From: Rubrobacter_A sp965214435 | GTDB taxonomy: Bacteria; Actinomycetota; Rubrobacteria; Rubrobacterales; Rubrobacteraceae | Length of the DNA stretch: 64,000 nucleotides | Assembly (NCBI GenBank): GCA_965214435.1 | Contig: OZ243960.1 | Coordinates: 930,001-994,000 of the forward strand | Direction of reading: 5' to 3' | Shown here: in pieces, positions 43,029 to 50,972 of the stretch | Layout: each line of letters begins with the position of its first letter | How positions within the stretch are numbered: the first letter of the stretch is position 1 | The notes under the pieces: model-generated | Told to the model about the DNA's origin: nothing | Database searches by the model: none | What the model saw: only the letters and a program-made list of their open reading frames with translations | Made by a program: the position numbers and the translations under genes

Positions 43029-44054
43029 CTACTCTTTAAGGTCCTGCCGGCTGGCTTCTTCCTCCGCCGTTTCCCGGGCCTGCTTGGCGACCCTCTGCGC
43101 CCGCTGGGTGGCATCGTCCGCCCGCTGCTGAGCCTGGTTCGCGAGTTGGTCGCGGGTCTCGCCCATCAACTCGTTCTCCTTGCTACTCTCCGGTATGGCA
43201 AACCCGACGGCCGCCCCTATTCCGAGCGCTATAGCGCCCAGAGACAACGGGCTCTCCTGTAGTGCCCGCTGAAAGCCGCCCTTTGCCTGCTGTGCCCGCT
43301 GCTGGGCTTCCCCCCGGGCCTGCTGCGCCCGTTCTCTAGCTTGCTGACCGGCCTGGCCCGCGCGCTCCCGCGCCTGTTGACCGGCTTGACCAGCCCGTTC
43401 CCGTGCCTGCTGGCCGGCTTGCCCGGCCCGCTCCTGGGCTTGCCCGGTCCGGCTTTCGGAGTCGTCATCGTCGTCGTAGCGGTACCCTTCGAGATCCCGG
43501 CTGCCGGAGTAGGTGTACTCGGGGGTATAGTCCGGATCGTCGAGGTCGTAATAAGAACCCTCTCGCCGGTAGCCGACCCGCTCACTACCACCCCGCCCGC
43601 CGGAACGTCCGCCGTACCGGTAGTCTGAGTAGTCGGACCGCTCATCGTCGTCGTCTCCACTGGAGCCGCTGGCCCCGCTGGCGATCAACCACCCGAGCCC
43701 CACGAGGCCGGCGCCCGTTAGCGCCGCCGGTATGGGGTTATTGCGGATAGTGTCCGTTACCCCGGAACTTGCGCCTTTAGCCCGGTCCGAAGCCCCCTGC
43801 CGGAGCTGGGACGTGGCCTGCTGGCGGATGTACTGCGGGTTCATCCGCTCCTGGAGCGCGTACACGGACTCGCTCATTTCGGCCCGGGTGCGGGCGATGT
43901 CCAGGCGCAGGGCCTCCATCTCGTCGTCTGTTGATGTGGGGTCCGGGTTTAGCTCGTCCCGCTCGCTAGAGAGCCGGCGCCGGATCTCCGGCCGGTCTTC
44001 TCCGGGGGGCGGCTCCCGCCTTACCTGTCGCTGTTGCTCTGGTCCTTCAGCCAT
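43029..44054 (-). CDS. DUF3618 protein with 11-residue amphipathic repeats
   Basis: 341 residues from ATG 44054 behind GGAGGATCAGGA. The DUF3618 segment DIARTRAEMSESVYALQERM is at about residues 50-70. A membrane-like segment (PIPAALTGAGLVGLGWLIA) follows, then a Tyr/Asp/Gly-rich low-complexity region, then repeats of RAGQAGQQARE and similar helical Gln/Ala/Arg units, then a second membrane segment (LSLGAIALGIGAAVGFAIP) and a charged helical tail. Typical of actinobacterial envelope proteins in a holin/DUF3618/YtxH-like stress operon. Confidence 0.8.
   Translation of the reverse strand: MAEGPEQQRQVRREPPPGEDRPEIRRRLSSERDELNPDPTSTDDEMEALRLDIARTRAEMSESVYALQERMNPQYIRQQATSQLRQGASDRAKGASSGVTDTIRNNPIPAALTGAGLVGLGWLIASGASGSSGDDDDERSDYSDYRYGGRSGGRGGSERVGYRREGSYYDLDDPDYTPEYTYSGSRDLEGYRYDDDDDSESRTGQAQERAGQAGQQARERAGQAGQQARERAGQAGQQARERAQQARGEAQQRAQQAKGGFQRALQESPLSLGAIALGIGAAVGFAIPESSKENELMGETRDQLANQAQQRADDATQRAQRVAKQARETAEEEASRQDLKE
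43326..43437 (-). repeat. Tandem 33-base repeats coding for 11-residue helix units
   Basis: Three near-identical units encoding RAGQAGQQARE within the DUF3618 gene. The repeats alternate codons, so they are older than simple slippage; the encoded pattern is that of apolipoprotein-like amphipathic helices. Confidence 0.7.
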
Positions 44055-44434
44055 TCCTGATCCTCCCTCAAAGTGTCCAACGTACGCTGCGGAGCTATCT
44101 GCTCCTGCTGCAAGGTCTTTAGTCCCTTAAATACTAGAAAACCTCCCACGGCGAGCACGATCACGCTGACTATCAAAGCCGATAGCCACACCGGCAACCC
44201 CAGAGCCGCCAAGATGGCGATGAGCGTGCCCAATAACGCCAGGAAACCGGCGTAGGCTATAAGCCCCCCGGCCGCCAGAAACCCGACGTTCTTACCGACC
44301 CTCGACGCCTTCTGGCTTAGCTCGGTCTTGGCGAGCTCTATCTCCAGGCGCAGGAGGTTTGAGGTACCCCGGTAGAGGTCGCCTATAAGATCCGCAGTCG
44401 ACATCTTCTCCCGGTCCTGGCGGACCACCTTCAT
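44021..44434 (-). CDS. Phage-holin-like (Holin_3_6) membrane protein
   Basis: 137 residues from ATG 44434. ADLIGDLYRGTSNLLRLEIELAK precedes two membrane spans (NVGFLAAGGLIAYAGFLALL; ALIVSVIVLAVGGFLVF), the form of the PF07332 family common in actinobacterial stress operons; these are not true lysis holins in this setting. It overlaps the upstream gene by one base (TAATG) and the DUF3618 gene by 34 bases, so the three are co-translated. Confidence 0.88.
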   Translation of the reverse strand: MKVVRQDREKMSTADLIGDLYRGTSNLLRLEIELAKTELSQKASRVGKNVGFLAAGGLIAYAGFLALLGTLIAILAALGLPVWLSALIVSVIVLAVGGFLVFKGLKTLQQEQIAPQRTLDTLREDQEWLKDQSNSDR

Positions 44435-44964
44435 TAGGAACCTCCCCCGGAGCTCGCCCCAGCATTCGCTCCGGTCGCCGCCTCGCCAAGCTCTTTCGCC
44501 CGGCTCTGCACGTCAAAGCTCTCGCGCTGGCCGGAAGAGCTCTTCAAGAAGCGGGCCGCCGCAACTCCCACGAGGAACGCTCCTCCGAGGAATACGGCCG
44601 TCTTGTTGCGGGCAAAGTCTTCGACCTCGCCTATAAGCTCGTCGCCCTGTTTCTCGTGCAAGAAGTTTGCCAGCCGTTCGGCTTGCTCGGCCCCCTGCTC
44701 GGCGTACTTGCCGATGGAGCCCTGGTTCTGCTCCCTAAGCTGCTCGCTTGTCTGGCGCAGCGCCCTCGATATACCCTCTATCTGACCGGCGGCCTGCTCT
44801 TTCTGGGTGTCTAGCTGGCCGGCGGCCTTCTCCCGGCCCTGCTCGGCGGCCTCCGAAGCTTTCTGCTGGCCCTGCTGGGCTACCTCGCCCGACTTCTGCT
44901 TGGCCTCGCCACGCTTCGACCTCCCGCCGCTCCCACTGTTACCGCTACCGCGTTTTTCTCCCAC
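44434..44964 (-). CDS. Hypothetical protein with helical repeats and one C-terminal membrane span
   Basis: 176 residues from GTG 44964 behind GGAAGG. A Gly/Ser/Lys-rich N-terminus is followed by Gln/Ala/Glu-rich amphipathic helices (EVAQQGQQKASEAAEQGREK, AAGQLDTQKEQAAGQIEG), then FARNKTAVFLGGAFLVGVAA as a membrane span and a Ser/Gly tail. First gene of the holin-DUF3618 operon. It resembles envelope stress proteins; no function can be named. Confidence 0.65.
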   Translation of the reverse strand: MGEKRGSGNSGSGGRSKRGEAKQKSGEVAQQGQQKASEAAEQGREKAAGQLDTQKEQAAGQIEGISRALRQTSEQLREQNQGSIGKYAEQGAEQAERLANFLHEKQGDELIGEVEDFARNKTAVFLGGAFLVGVAAARFLKSSSGQRESFDVQSRAKELGEAATGANAGASSGGGS

Positions 44965-45147
44965 TACGATCCTCCCTTCCGGGTTAGCGTAAATAATACT
45001 TATTACCCATTTACCCTTTTCCGTATCCGAGTAAACTGTAATACAGAACAATCAGCTCAAATGGCAAAAGAATATTCGATGCATCATTCTAGGCTTACGT
45101 CCTACGCTACGTCAAGAGTGGGAGTCGGGGCCGGCGAACCGCCGGTA

Positions 45148-45535
45148 CTAGAATGGATATGTCACGACTTCCAGCGCCCCGAGCGCGTACCAGGCCCCGA
45201 AAGCCAGGCTCAAGACCCCGAGTACGGGCGCGACCCGCCCGAAGTTTCGGGCCGCCGGAGCCGCCGGCAAGGGCGAGTCCGAAGGCCGTGGAGAGCAGCG
45301 CCATGGAGACAGCCGTACCGGCCGCGAAGAGCAGCAGCGCGCCGATTGCCTCAACCTTGTCGGAGATGGTCGAGAGTAAGAGCAGCGTGAGTCCGCCGGA
45401 GCCGCCGATGCCGTGCACGAGCCCGACGCCGTAGGCCGGTACCGGAGAGCGGGTCGGTAATTCGTTCCGGTGTTCGTAGGACCGCTCTTCGACGTGGGAA
45501 TCGTGAGCGTAGAAGAGATTGCGCCGCCAACGCAC
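45148..45535 (-). pseudogene. Broken nickel/cobalt permease-like (UreH/HupE type) gene
   Basis: One frame reads YGVGLVHGIGGSGGLTLLLL and ALLLFAAGTAVSMALLSTAF, the HxxGGS-type core of UreH-like nickel transporters. The final span (VLGVLSLAFGAWYALGALE) is in a second frame, so there is a frameshift near 45255. No start codon or N-terminal spans precede the fragment: upstream in-frame sequence reaches a TAA near 45640 without a start. A decayed gene beside the intact CbiMNQO operon. Confidence 0.65.
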
Positions 45536-45653
45536 GAGCAGCCGTGGGCCAAGATTATGGCGTAATTTATTAGCCTCGGCTAAAGAAACATTATCAGCGA
45601 CAGTTTTTGTCTCATCTCTGCTGGTACTGTACCAACCACTTTACAGCGTCTTG

Positions 45654-46463
45654 CTAGCGCTGGTTTATTTGGAAACCGTAGGGTAGCTCCAGGTCGTGTG
45701 CGGCGAGGAGATCAGCATCGCCGAGGATCTCGTGCGCGGGACCATCGGCCACGATATGCCCGGCATCGAGGATTACCGCGCGCTCGCAGAACTCGTGGGC
45801 ATATGGCAGGTCGTGAGTGGTTATGATGACGGTCTGATCTAGTCCCGTGAGAAGCTCGCCGAACCTGCGCCGTCCGCGGGGATCCAGGCTGCTCGAAGGC
45901 TCGTCTAGCACGAGCACCTCGGGCTCCATGCTTAACACGGCCGCCGCTGCGGCCCGCTTTTTCTGTCCGAAGGAGAGGTGGTGCGGGGAACGCCCGCCCA
46001 TCCCTTCCATCCCGACCGCTTCGAGCGCGCGTTTGACCCGATCTCGGATCTCGTCCTCGGCAAGCCCCAGGTTCGACGGTCCGAACGCCACGTCCGCCTC
46101 GACGGTCGGCATAAACAGCATGTCGTCGGGGTCCTGGAAGACCACGCCCACTCTCCGGCGAACCTCCTTAATATTCCGAGTCTTACTGGCGGAATCGACG
46201 GACAGACCACAGACCGAGACCGACCCGCTGGTGGCCTCAAGAATGCCGTTCAGGTGCAGGCATAAGGTAGACTTGCCCGCGCCGTTAGGTCCTAAAATCG
46301 CTACCCGCTCTCCGGCTTCGATCTTGAGCGTGATACCGCGCAGCGCCTGTCGACCGTCCGGGTAGGCGTAACTGAGGTCCGTCAGTTCTATGGCCGGAGG
46401 AGAGGGTGGGTGCGCGGAGCCGTTTCTTTGCGCGCCGGTTCGGGGGTTGGAGGTCTCGCTCAC
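45654..46463 (-). CDS. cbiO: Cobalt/nickel ECF transporter ATPase
   Basis: 269 residues; GTG 46463 overlaps the cbiQ stop by 4 bases. Walker A LGPNGAGKSTLCLHL, Q-loop VFQDPDDMLF, signature LSFGQKKRAAAAA, Walker B LVLDEPSSSLD, switch His in ITTHDLPYA. Energises the CbiMNQ complex for Ni2+ or Co2+ import. Last gene of the operon that starts with the Fur-type regulator. Confidence 0.93.
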   Translation of the reverse strand: MSETSNPRTGAQRNGSAHPPSPPAIELTDLSYAYPDGRQALRGITLKIEAGERVAILGPNGAGKSTLCLHLNGILEATSGSVSVCGLSVDSASKTRNIKEVRRRVGVVFQDPDDMLFMPTVEADVAFGPSNLGLAEDEIRDRVKRALEAVGMEGMGGRSPHHLSFGQKKRAAAAAVLSMEPEVLVLDEPSSSLDPRGRRRFGELLTGLDQTVIITTHDLPYAHEFCERAVILDAGHIVADGPAHEILGDADLLAAHDLELPYGFQINQR

Positions 46464-47197
46464 AATAGCACCACCACGAGAATTAGCGAGGCCACGATGG
46501 TCGTCAGGAACAATACGTCAGCCGTACGCGCTTCGAGGCGGCTTATAGAAATCTCCGGCATACTGCCGTCGTAGAGGCGGCTCGTCATTGCTAGGTGGAC
46601 GCGCTCGCCGCGCTCCAGAGAGCGCAAGAACAGGGTGGCGATCAGCGGTCCGGTGGAGGCGGCCTGCCAGAGCCTGTTCGCCGAGTAGCCCCGCGCCGCT
46701 CTCGCCGTCTGTAGGCGCGAGACCTCCCCGGCGAGCACGTGGAGGTAGCGCCACATGAAAGACACGATCGTAAGCACCAGGCGAGGGGCTTTTAGCATCT
46801 CAAAGCCTCGTAGTAAGTCCGGGAACGGTGTCGTAGAACTCAGAATCACCATCGCGAGGACCGAGACGCTTATCTTGAGGGCGACGGTCGCCCCGAGCAC
46901 GAGACCGTCCTCGGCGGTGAACGGCAGGATCGCCGCGGTTATAAGGAACGGCACCTCTACGGTCATGCGCCGCAAAACATACAGCGGATGCAACCGGGCC
47001 AGAGCGACCAGCCCGATGAGGATTGCCGCTAGAACGCCGAATGAGGCCCAGGCTCCGTTCGGCAGCGTCACCGCGACCAGCACGAGCCCGATCAGGCCGA
47101 GGATCTTGGCCCTGGGGTCCAGGTGATGAACCGGCGAATCTTTCGCCGCGACCGCCTCGACCGCGCCGAGACCTCCGCCGTGATGGTTACCGCTCAA
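46460..47197 (-). CDS. cbiQ: ECF transporter transmembrane subunit
   Basis: 245 residues from TTG 47197, 4 bases after the cbiN stop. Begins with DSPVHHLDPRAKILGLI, the CbiQ/EcfT opening, then five membrane spans, with the coupling-helix signatures LQTARAARGYSANRL and LFLRSLERGERVHLAMTSRL. It links the ATPase to CbiM/CbiN. Confidence 0.92.
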   Translation of the reverse strand: MSGNHHGGGLGAVEAVAAKDSPVHHLDPRAKILGLIGLVLVAVTLPNGAWASFGVLAAILIGLVALARLHPLYVLRRMTVEVPFLITAAILPFTAEDGLVLGATVALKISVSVLAMVILSSTTPFPDLLRGFEMLKAPRLVLTIVSFMWRYLHVLAGEVSRLQTARAARGYSANRLWQAASTGPLIATLFLRSLERGERVHLAMTSRLYDGSMPEISISRLEARTADVLFLTTIVASLILVVVLL

Positions 47198-47201
47198 CCT
47201 T

Positions 47202-47555
47202 TTACTCTACCCGGCGTCCGGCCGTCCCGGAGGGCGAGCTAGACGAGCGCCGCAGAAAAAGCACGAGACCCGCCCCGATCACGAAGGTCAAGACCACCCC
47301 TACAAGCCCGGAGAGCCAGGTCACTTCGTAGCCCAGCAGGGCGCTGGGCGCTATCTCGAAAACAGGCTCTCCTTCCTCCTCGACCAAGCAGGCTTCTTTA
47401 TCCGCCGCATCCTGGCAGGCACTGTTAATGACCGCGCGTTGTAGAGCGTCCGGGGTGCTGGCAGCGAAGTTTGAAACGACGACCCCGATCAGCAACACGA
47501 CAACGAGGCCGACGAGTACGAATGGGACAACCGACCGATTCCCGGGCGAGCGCAT
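47202..47555 (-). CDS. cbiN: CbiN/NikN-like (PDGLE-type) accessory subunit
   Basis: 117 residues from ATG 47555; TAATG overlap with the cbiM stop. Two membrane spans (FVLVGLVVVLLIGVVVSNFA and GLVGVVLTFVIGAGLVLFL) flank an outside loop that starts STPDALQRAV, a variant of the PDGLE motif. Such subunits are needed by CbiM-type nickel or cobalt importers. The loop holds two Cys, which is unusual. Confidence 0.82.
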   Translation of the reverse strand: MRSPGNRSVVPFVLVGLVVVLLIGVVVSNFAASTPDALQRAVINSACQDAADKEACLVEEEGEPVFEIAPSALLGYEVTWLSGLVGVVLTFVIGAGLVLFLRRSSSSPSGTAGRRVE

Positions 47556-48232
47556 TACGCAACCTCCCCTCGAACCGGAGCCGGGACGCTCTCTGGCAGA
47601 CGGTCTTTATTGACGAGGAGATCCGGCCGGCTAGCCAGGACCGCTGCGACGACGCTCGTAGAGATAACAGCTTCCAGGATACCGACCAGAGCGTGAATGC
47701 CGATCATGATCGGGAAGGCGGCCAACGGTAGAGGCCCGCCGATGACGATAAACACCGACGCCAGTACGCTCGCCGCTATAATCGATAACCAGGAGGTGAC
47801 GGCTACGGAGCCGAGGTAGGCTGCTCGCGTACGCGGTAACACCCGCGTTACGGCCCGGAAGAAGTAGTAGCCCCCGAACGCCGGGAGCACGCCCATACAC
47901 AAGATGTTGGCCCCCAAGGCCGTTACACCCCCGTCAGCAAAGCCGATAGCCTGCACGAGGTACACCACGCTTACCACCAGCGTGCCGATCCACGGTCCCA
48001 GCATGATCCCCGCCATAGCTCCCCCGAGCAGGTGCGCGCTGGTGCCACCCGCCACGGGAATGGTAACCATCTGTGCGGCGAATATGAAAGCCGCCGTCAA
48101 ACCCACCACGGGTATACGCTTTTCATCAAGCTCTTCGCGAGACTTTTTCAGAGCGTAGGCGACCGCTCCGGCCCCGGCTATACCGGTGACTGCCGCAGTT
48201 GCCGGGTACATCAAACCGTCGGGAATGTGCAT
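47555..48232 (-). CDS. cbiM: Cobalt/nickel substrate-capture protein
   Basis: 225 residues from ATG 48232. N-terminal MHIPDGLM, in which the N-terminal Met-His binds the metal; an upstream in-frame start would add ten residues and destroy this. Six to seven membrane spans; GGTSAHLLGGAMAGIMLGPW carries the further metal His. With CbiN, CbiQ and CbiO it forms a complete Ni2+/Co2+ ECF importer. Confidence 0.94.
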   Translation of the reverse strand: MHIPDGLMYPATAAVTGIAGAGAVAYALKKSREELDEKRIPVVGLTAAFIFAAQMVTIPVAGGTSAHLLGGAMAGIMLGPWIGTLVVSVVYLVQAIGFADGGVTALGANILCMGVLPAFGGYYFFRAVTRVLPRTRAAYLGSVAVTSWLSIIAASVLASVFIVIGGPLPLAAFPIMIGIHALVGILEAVISTSVVAAVLASRPDLLVNKDRLPESVPAPVRGEVA

Positions 48233-48306
48233 CTTCCTACCTCCTGCTTCGTGGTTATCCACCCAGCCACTAACCCAGTCAACGACATAGCTTCTACCCC
48301 GTCACG

Positions 48307-48756
48307 TTACCCTTTGGAAGCCTCCTCCACTTCTTTCAAGCCTGTACATTCCGGGCAGACACCTCTGGCAACAACGTCCAACTCGCGCACCTCGAAACCG
48401 CCGGACCCAGTGGCGAGCGCCGCAAGCAGTTTACGGGTGACTTCCGGCGAAGCCTCCGGATGAGATATGGTGCCGCACACCTCACATACCAGGTGCGGGT
48501 GGGAGCGTGCCCTCGCCTCAAATAATGCGGGACCTCCCGGTAAGCGGCTCTCTACTACTAACTCCGCTTCCCGCAAGGCTTCAAGAGCCCTGTAAACCGT
48601 CGAGAGCTCCATCCCCGCCAGCTCACCCCGCGCCCGAATCCAAATTTCCTCCGCGCTCAGGTGTGATCCGGACCCAGCCAGAACCTGCCACACTTGCGCC
48701 CGCTGAGGCGTTACGCGTAACCCCCGATCCCTTAATGACTTGATTGAAACGTCCAT
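48307..48756 (-). CDS. Fur-family metal-responsive repressor
   Basis: 149 residues, ATG 48756. Winged helix at residues 1-80 (DRGLRVTPQRAQVWQVLAG, STVYRALEALREAELV). Dimerisation part with structural zinc pairs CEVCG and CPECTG. Head of the operon fur-cbiM-cbiN-cbiQ-cbiO (74-base gap to cbiM), so it is probably a nickel (Nur-like) or cobalt/zinc sensor rather than an iron Fur. The perfect inverted repeat at 48763 sits 6 bases upstream of the start, consistent with autoregulation. Confidence 0.9.
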   Translation of the reverse strand: MDVSIKSLRDRGLRVTPQRAQVWQVLAGSGSHLSAEEIWIRARGELAGMELSTVYRALEALREAELVVESRLPGGPALFEARARSHPHLVCEVCGTISHPEASPEVTRKLLAALATGSGGFEVRELDVVARGVCPECTGLKEVEEASKG

Positions 48757-48762
48757 GTAGAT

Positions 48763-48792
48763 GCGAATTATTAGCAGAAACTAATAATTCGC
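48763..48792. promoter_or_regulatory. Perfect 12-bp inverted repeat, likely Fur-family operator
   Basis: GCGAATTATTAG (48763-48774), 6-base spacer CAGAAA, then the exact complement CTAATAATTCGC (48781-48792). It is AT-rich in a GC-rich context, directly upstream of the Fur-type gene and its cbi operon. A dimeric repressor site is the natural reading; a very similar but imperfect half-site pair lies near 45565-45590. Confidence 0.8.
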
Positions 48793-48915
48793 GCAATAGT
48801 GACCTGGCCGAACAGCTCGTGGTTTTCCGCAGGTGTTGCGGGTTCTAGAATCCCACCACTATAGTGAGTGACCTTACTACGATGCCGAAAGTGCTGACCT
48901 ACAGGCGGGGATTCG

Positions 48916-49443
48916 TTAGGGGTGAGATCTTTCCAAGGCCCGGCGCACGAGTTCCCGGTCGTGGGGCCAGGCGAAGTCCATGTCGTCCAATTCGCCAGCC
49001 TCGACCCACCGGACCTCTGCTACGTCGTCGGCGGGCTCCGGTGAGCCGGCCGCTAGCCGGGCGGTGAAACCGAGAGCCAGGATAAAGTCGCCTCCCGGCC
49101 CGTAGCGGTGGACTTCCATTACTAGCGGACCGGTGATGTCTTCGACCTCGACGCCCAGCTCCTCGTGGATCTCACGCACCAGGCCGTCCAGCGGACGCTC
49201 GCCGGGTTCGAGGAACCCTCCGGGACAATCGTAGCGGTTTTTCTCGGGTTCTATACCCCGGATCGAGACTAATGCCCGGGTGCCCGACCCGTCCACGATG
49301 GCGCAGCCGACCGTGGGGGAGGAGTTCCGGTACCAGGACCGCTCGTGCACCGGGCAGTACGCTCCGCCGCCGGGCCGGGTCGGCGGCACGAGCTCCGTGG
49401 CGCACATCGGGCAGAACTTAAACGGCGGGAGCGTATCCTGCAC
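48916..49443 (-). CDS. Nudix hydrolase with N-terminal zinc ribbon
   Basis: 175 residues from GTG 49443, overlapping the vWA gene stop (TAGTG). Residues 9-34 form a zinc ribbon (FCPMCATELVPP...AYCPVH), like NudC. The Nudix box GGFLEPGERPLDGLVREIHEELG is complete, with the metal-binding Glu residues. It hydrolyses a nucleoside-diphosphate-linked substrate (NADH or ADP-ribose type). It is translationally coupled to the MoxR/nuclease/vWA operon, so it may belong to it functionally. Confidence 0.88.
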   Translation of the reverse strand: MQDTLPPFKFCPMCATELVPPTRPGGGAYCPVHERSWYRNSSPTVGCAIVDGSGTRALVSIRGIEPEKNRYDCPGGFLEPGERPLDGLVREIHEELGVEVEDITGPLVMEVHRYGPGGDFILALGFTARLAAGSPEPADDVAEVRWVEAGELDDMDFAWPHDRELVRRALERSHP

Positions 49444-50972
49444 TACGCCCGCGCCTTTAGTAGTTCTTCGGCGACCCCGGCTAGTTGTTCGGCGGTGCGG
49501 ACGACTTCTACCCGGTCGCAAAGCGGCTCGTAGAGCGGCATGTCGCAAGAGCCCAGAGTCCAGCCCCATTTGGGTTCGGGCGTGATCCAGACCGTCTGCC
49601 GGGCGTGCTCGGTTATTTCTTCCAAAGCCGCTACGTTCGGGTCTTTGCCGTTGTTGCGGCCGTCGCCCAGGACGACGACCGTGGTGCGGTGGTTTATCGT
49701 CGGCAGAAACTCGTTGCGGAACCGCTCGGCGGCGAGCCCGAAGTCGCTGTTCACGTCGGCGTCTATCAGGCTGCCGTCGAAGATAGTCTCGACCGCCCGG
49801 CGCATCGGGTGCTCCTCGAATAGCTGGGTTACCTCCGCCACGTCGGCCACGAAGACGAACGTGCGGACTTTAGAAAACAGGCTCTGCATCTGGTAGATCA
49901 GGTGTAGCCAGAATCGCGCCAGGTTCCTCGTAGACAGACTTACGTCGCATAACAAAGTTACACGAGGCTTCTGTTCGCGGTGTCGGCGCAGGACTGGGTC
50001 GAACGGTATCCCCTCGTAGCGGATGTTCTGGCGCAGGGTGTGGGGGACGCTGATCCTACCGGTCCGGTCCTGCTTTAAGCGGCGGGTCTTCGCACCGTGT
50101 ATCTGACGGGCCAGCCGCCGCACCGCCGCCTCAAGCTCCCGCTCCTCAGCCGGGGAGAACTCCGTGAGTTTGCGGAGCGACTTCTGCTTCGGGTCGAGCG
50201 GCCCGCGCTCCTTGCCCTCAAGCTGTTTCTGGCGCTCCAGCATCTCCTTTATAAGCTCCGGCAGGCCGGCCACGATGTCGTCGGCGCTGGCCTCTAGTTG
50301 CCGGACGAGATCCTCATCCACGTCCATGTCGTGCAGGTGATCCACGAGGTTCTGTAGCTCTACAGCCGAGACGTCTAAAGGTAGCTCCTGGCTGTTGGCG
50401 CTGCTCGGTACCAACTCGCCGGGGTTGAAGATGTTCCGGGCCCGGCGAACCTTTAGCTGGTGGGAGATACGTTCCAGGGACTTCTGGAGCGGGCCTTGCT
50501 TGCGATTCAGGATGAGTTGCTGCCCGAACATCGAGAGCCGCATCCGCATCGGGTCGCCGTGCACGTCCCGGGAAGCGCGCATCCGCTCCTCGTCAAAAAA
50601 GCGGCGCATCTTGGTCTCTTCCGGTTCATCGTGGCTGTGGCCGTGGTCGTCGTCTTCCTCATCGCCCGCCGCATCCTCGCCAAGCTCCAAACTTTTAGGC
50701 GATTCTCCGTCACCGTGGTCGTGGACGTGCAGTGGTTTCGCTTTTTGCTCCTCAGTGTCCGACAGCCCGAAATAAAGGTCGAAGAGCCGGTCGAACGTCT
50801 CCACGTCGTCGAGGTCCTTTACGAGCGTGGCCCGCAGCGTGTCGCGCACCACCGCCCGCTCCTTGAGGCCGACCGCCTCCAGGGCGTTCATCGCGTCTAT
50901 ACTTTCGGCCGGGGAGACCCGCAGCCGGTGCCGGCGCAGGACCTGAACGAAGTCGTTAACTACGGTGTCCAT
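49443..50972 (-). CDS. CoxE-like vWA domain protein
   Basis: 509 residues, ATG 50972, overlapping the upstream stop by one base (TAATG). The N-terminal helical part has FDRLFDLYFGLSD; a His/Asp/Glu-rich low-complexity part (about 100-125) may bind metal; then a long helical middle; and a vWA domain from about residue 335 with the MIDAS motif LLCDVSLST, VFVADVAEV and VVVLGDGRNN. CoxE-type vWA proteins work with MoxR ATPases to load cofactors or remodel targets. This is a paralogue of 60772-61941 but longer. Confidence 0.85.
   Translation of the reverse strand: MDTVVNDFVQVLRRHRLRVSPAESIDAMNALEAVGLKERAVVRDTLRATLVKDLDDVETFDRLFDLYFGLSDTEEQKAKPLHVHDHGDGESPKSLELGEDAAGDEEDDDHGHSHDEPEETKMRRFFDEERMRASRDVHGDPMRMRLSMFGQQLILNRKQGPLQKSLERISHQLKVRRARNIFNPGELVPSSANSQELPLDVSAVELQNLVDHLHDMDVDEDLVRQLEASADDIVAGLPELIKEMLERQKQLEGKERGPLDPKQKSLRKLTEFSPAEERELEAAVRRLARQIHGAKTRRLKQDRTGRISVPHTLRQNIRYEGIPFDPVLRRHREQKPRVTLLCDVSLSTRNLARFWLHLIYQMQSLFSKVRTFVFVADVAEVTQLFEEHPMRRAVETIFDGSLIDADVNSDFGLAAERFRNEFLPTINHRTTVVVLGDGRNNGKDPNVAALEEITEHARQTVWITPEPKWGWTLGSCDMPLYEPLCDRVEVVRTAEQLAGVAEELLKARA

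Noticed and set aside
43326..43437. CRISPR-like repeats
   Set aside because: The repeats are tandem, coding, without unique spacers, and in frame with the DUF3618 protein.
44021..44434. Holin_3_6 gene as a prophage lysis holin
   Set aside because: No phage genes nearby; this family is common in non-phage actinobacterial stress operons and overlaps a DUF3618 gene.
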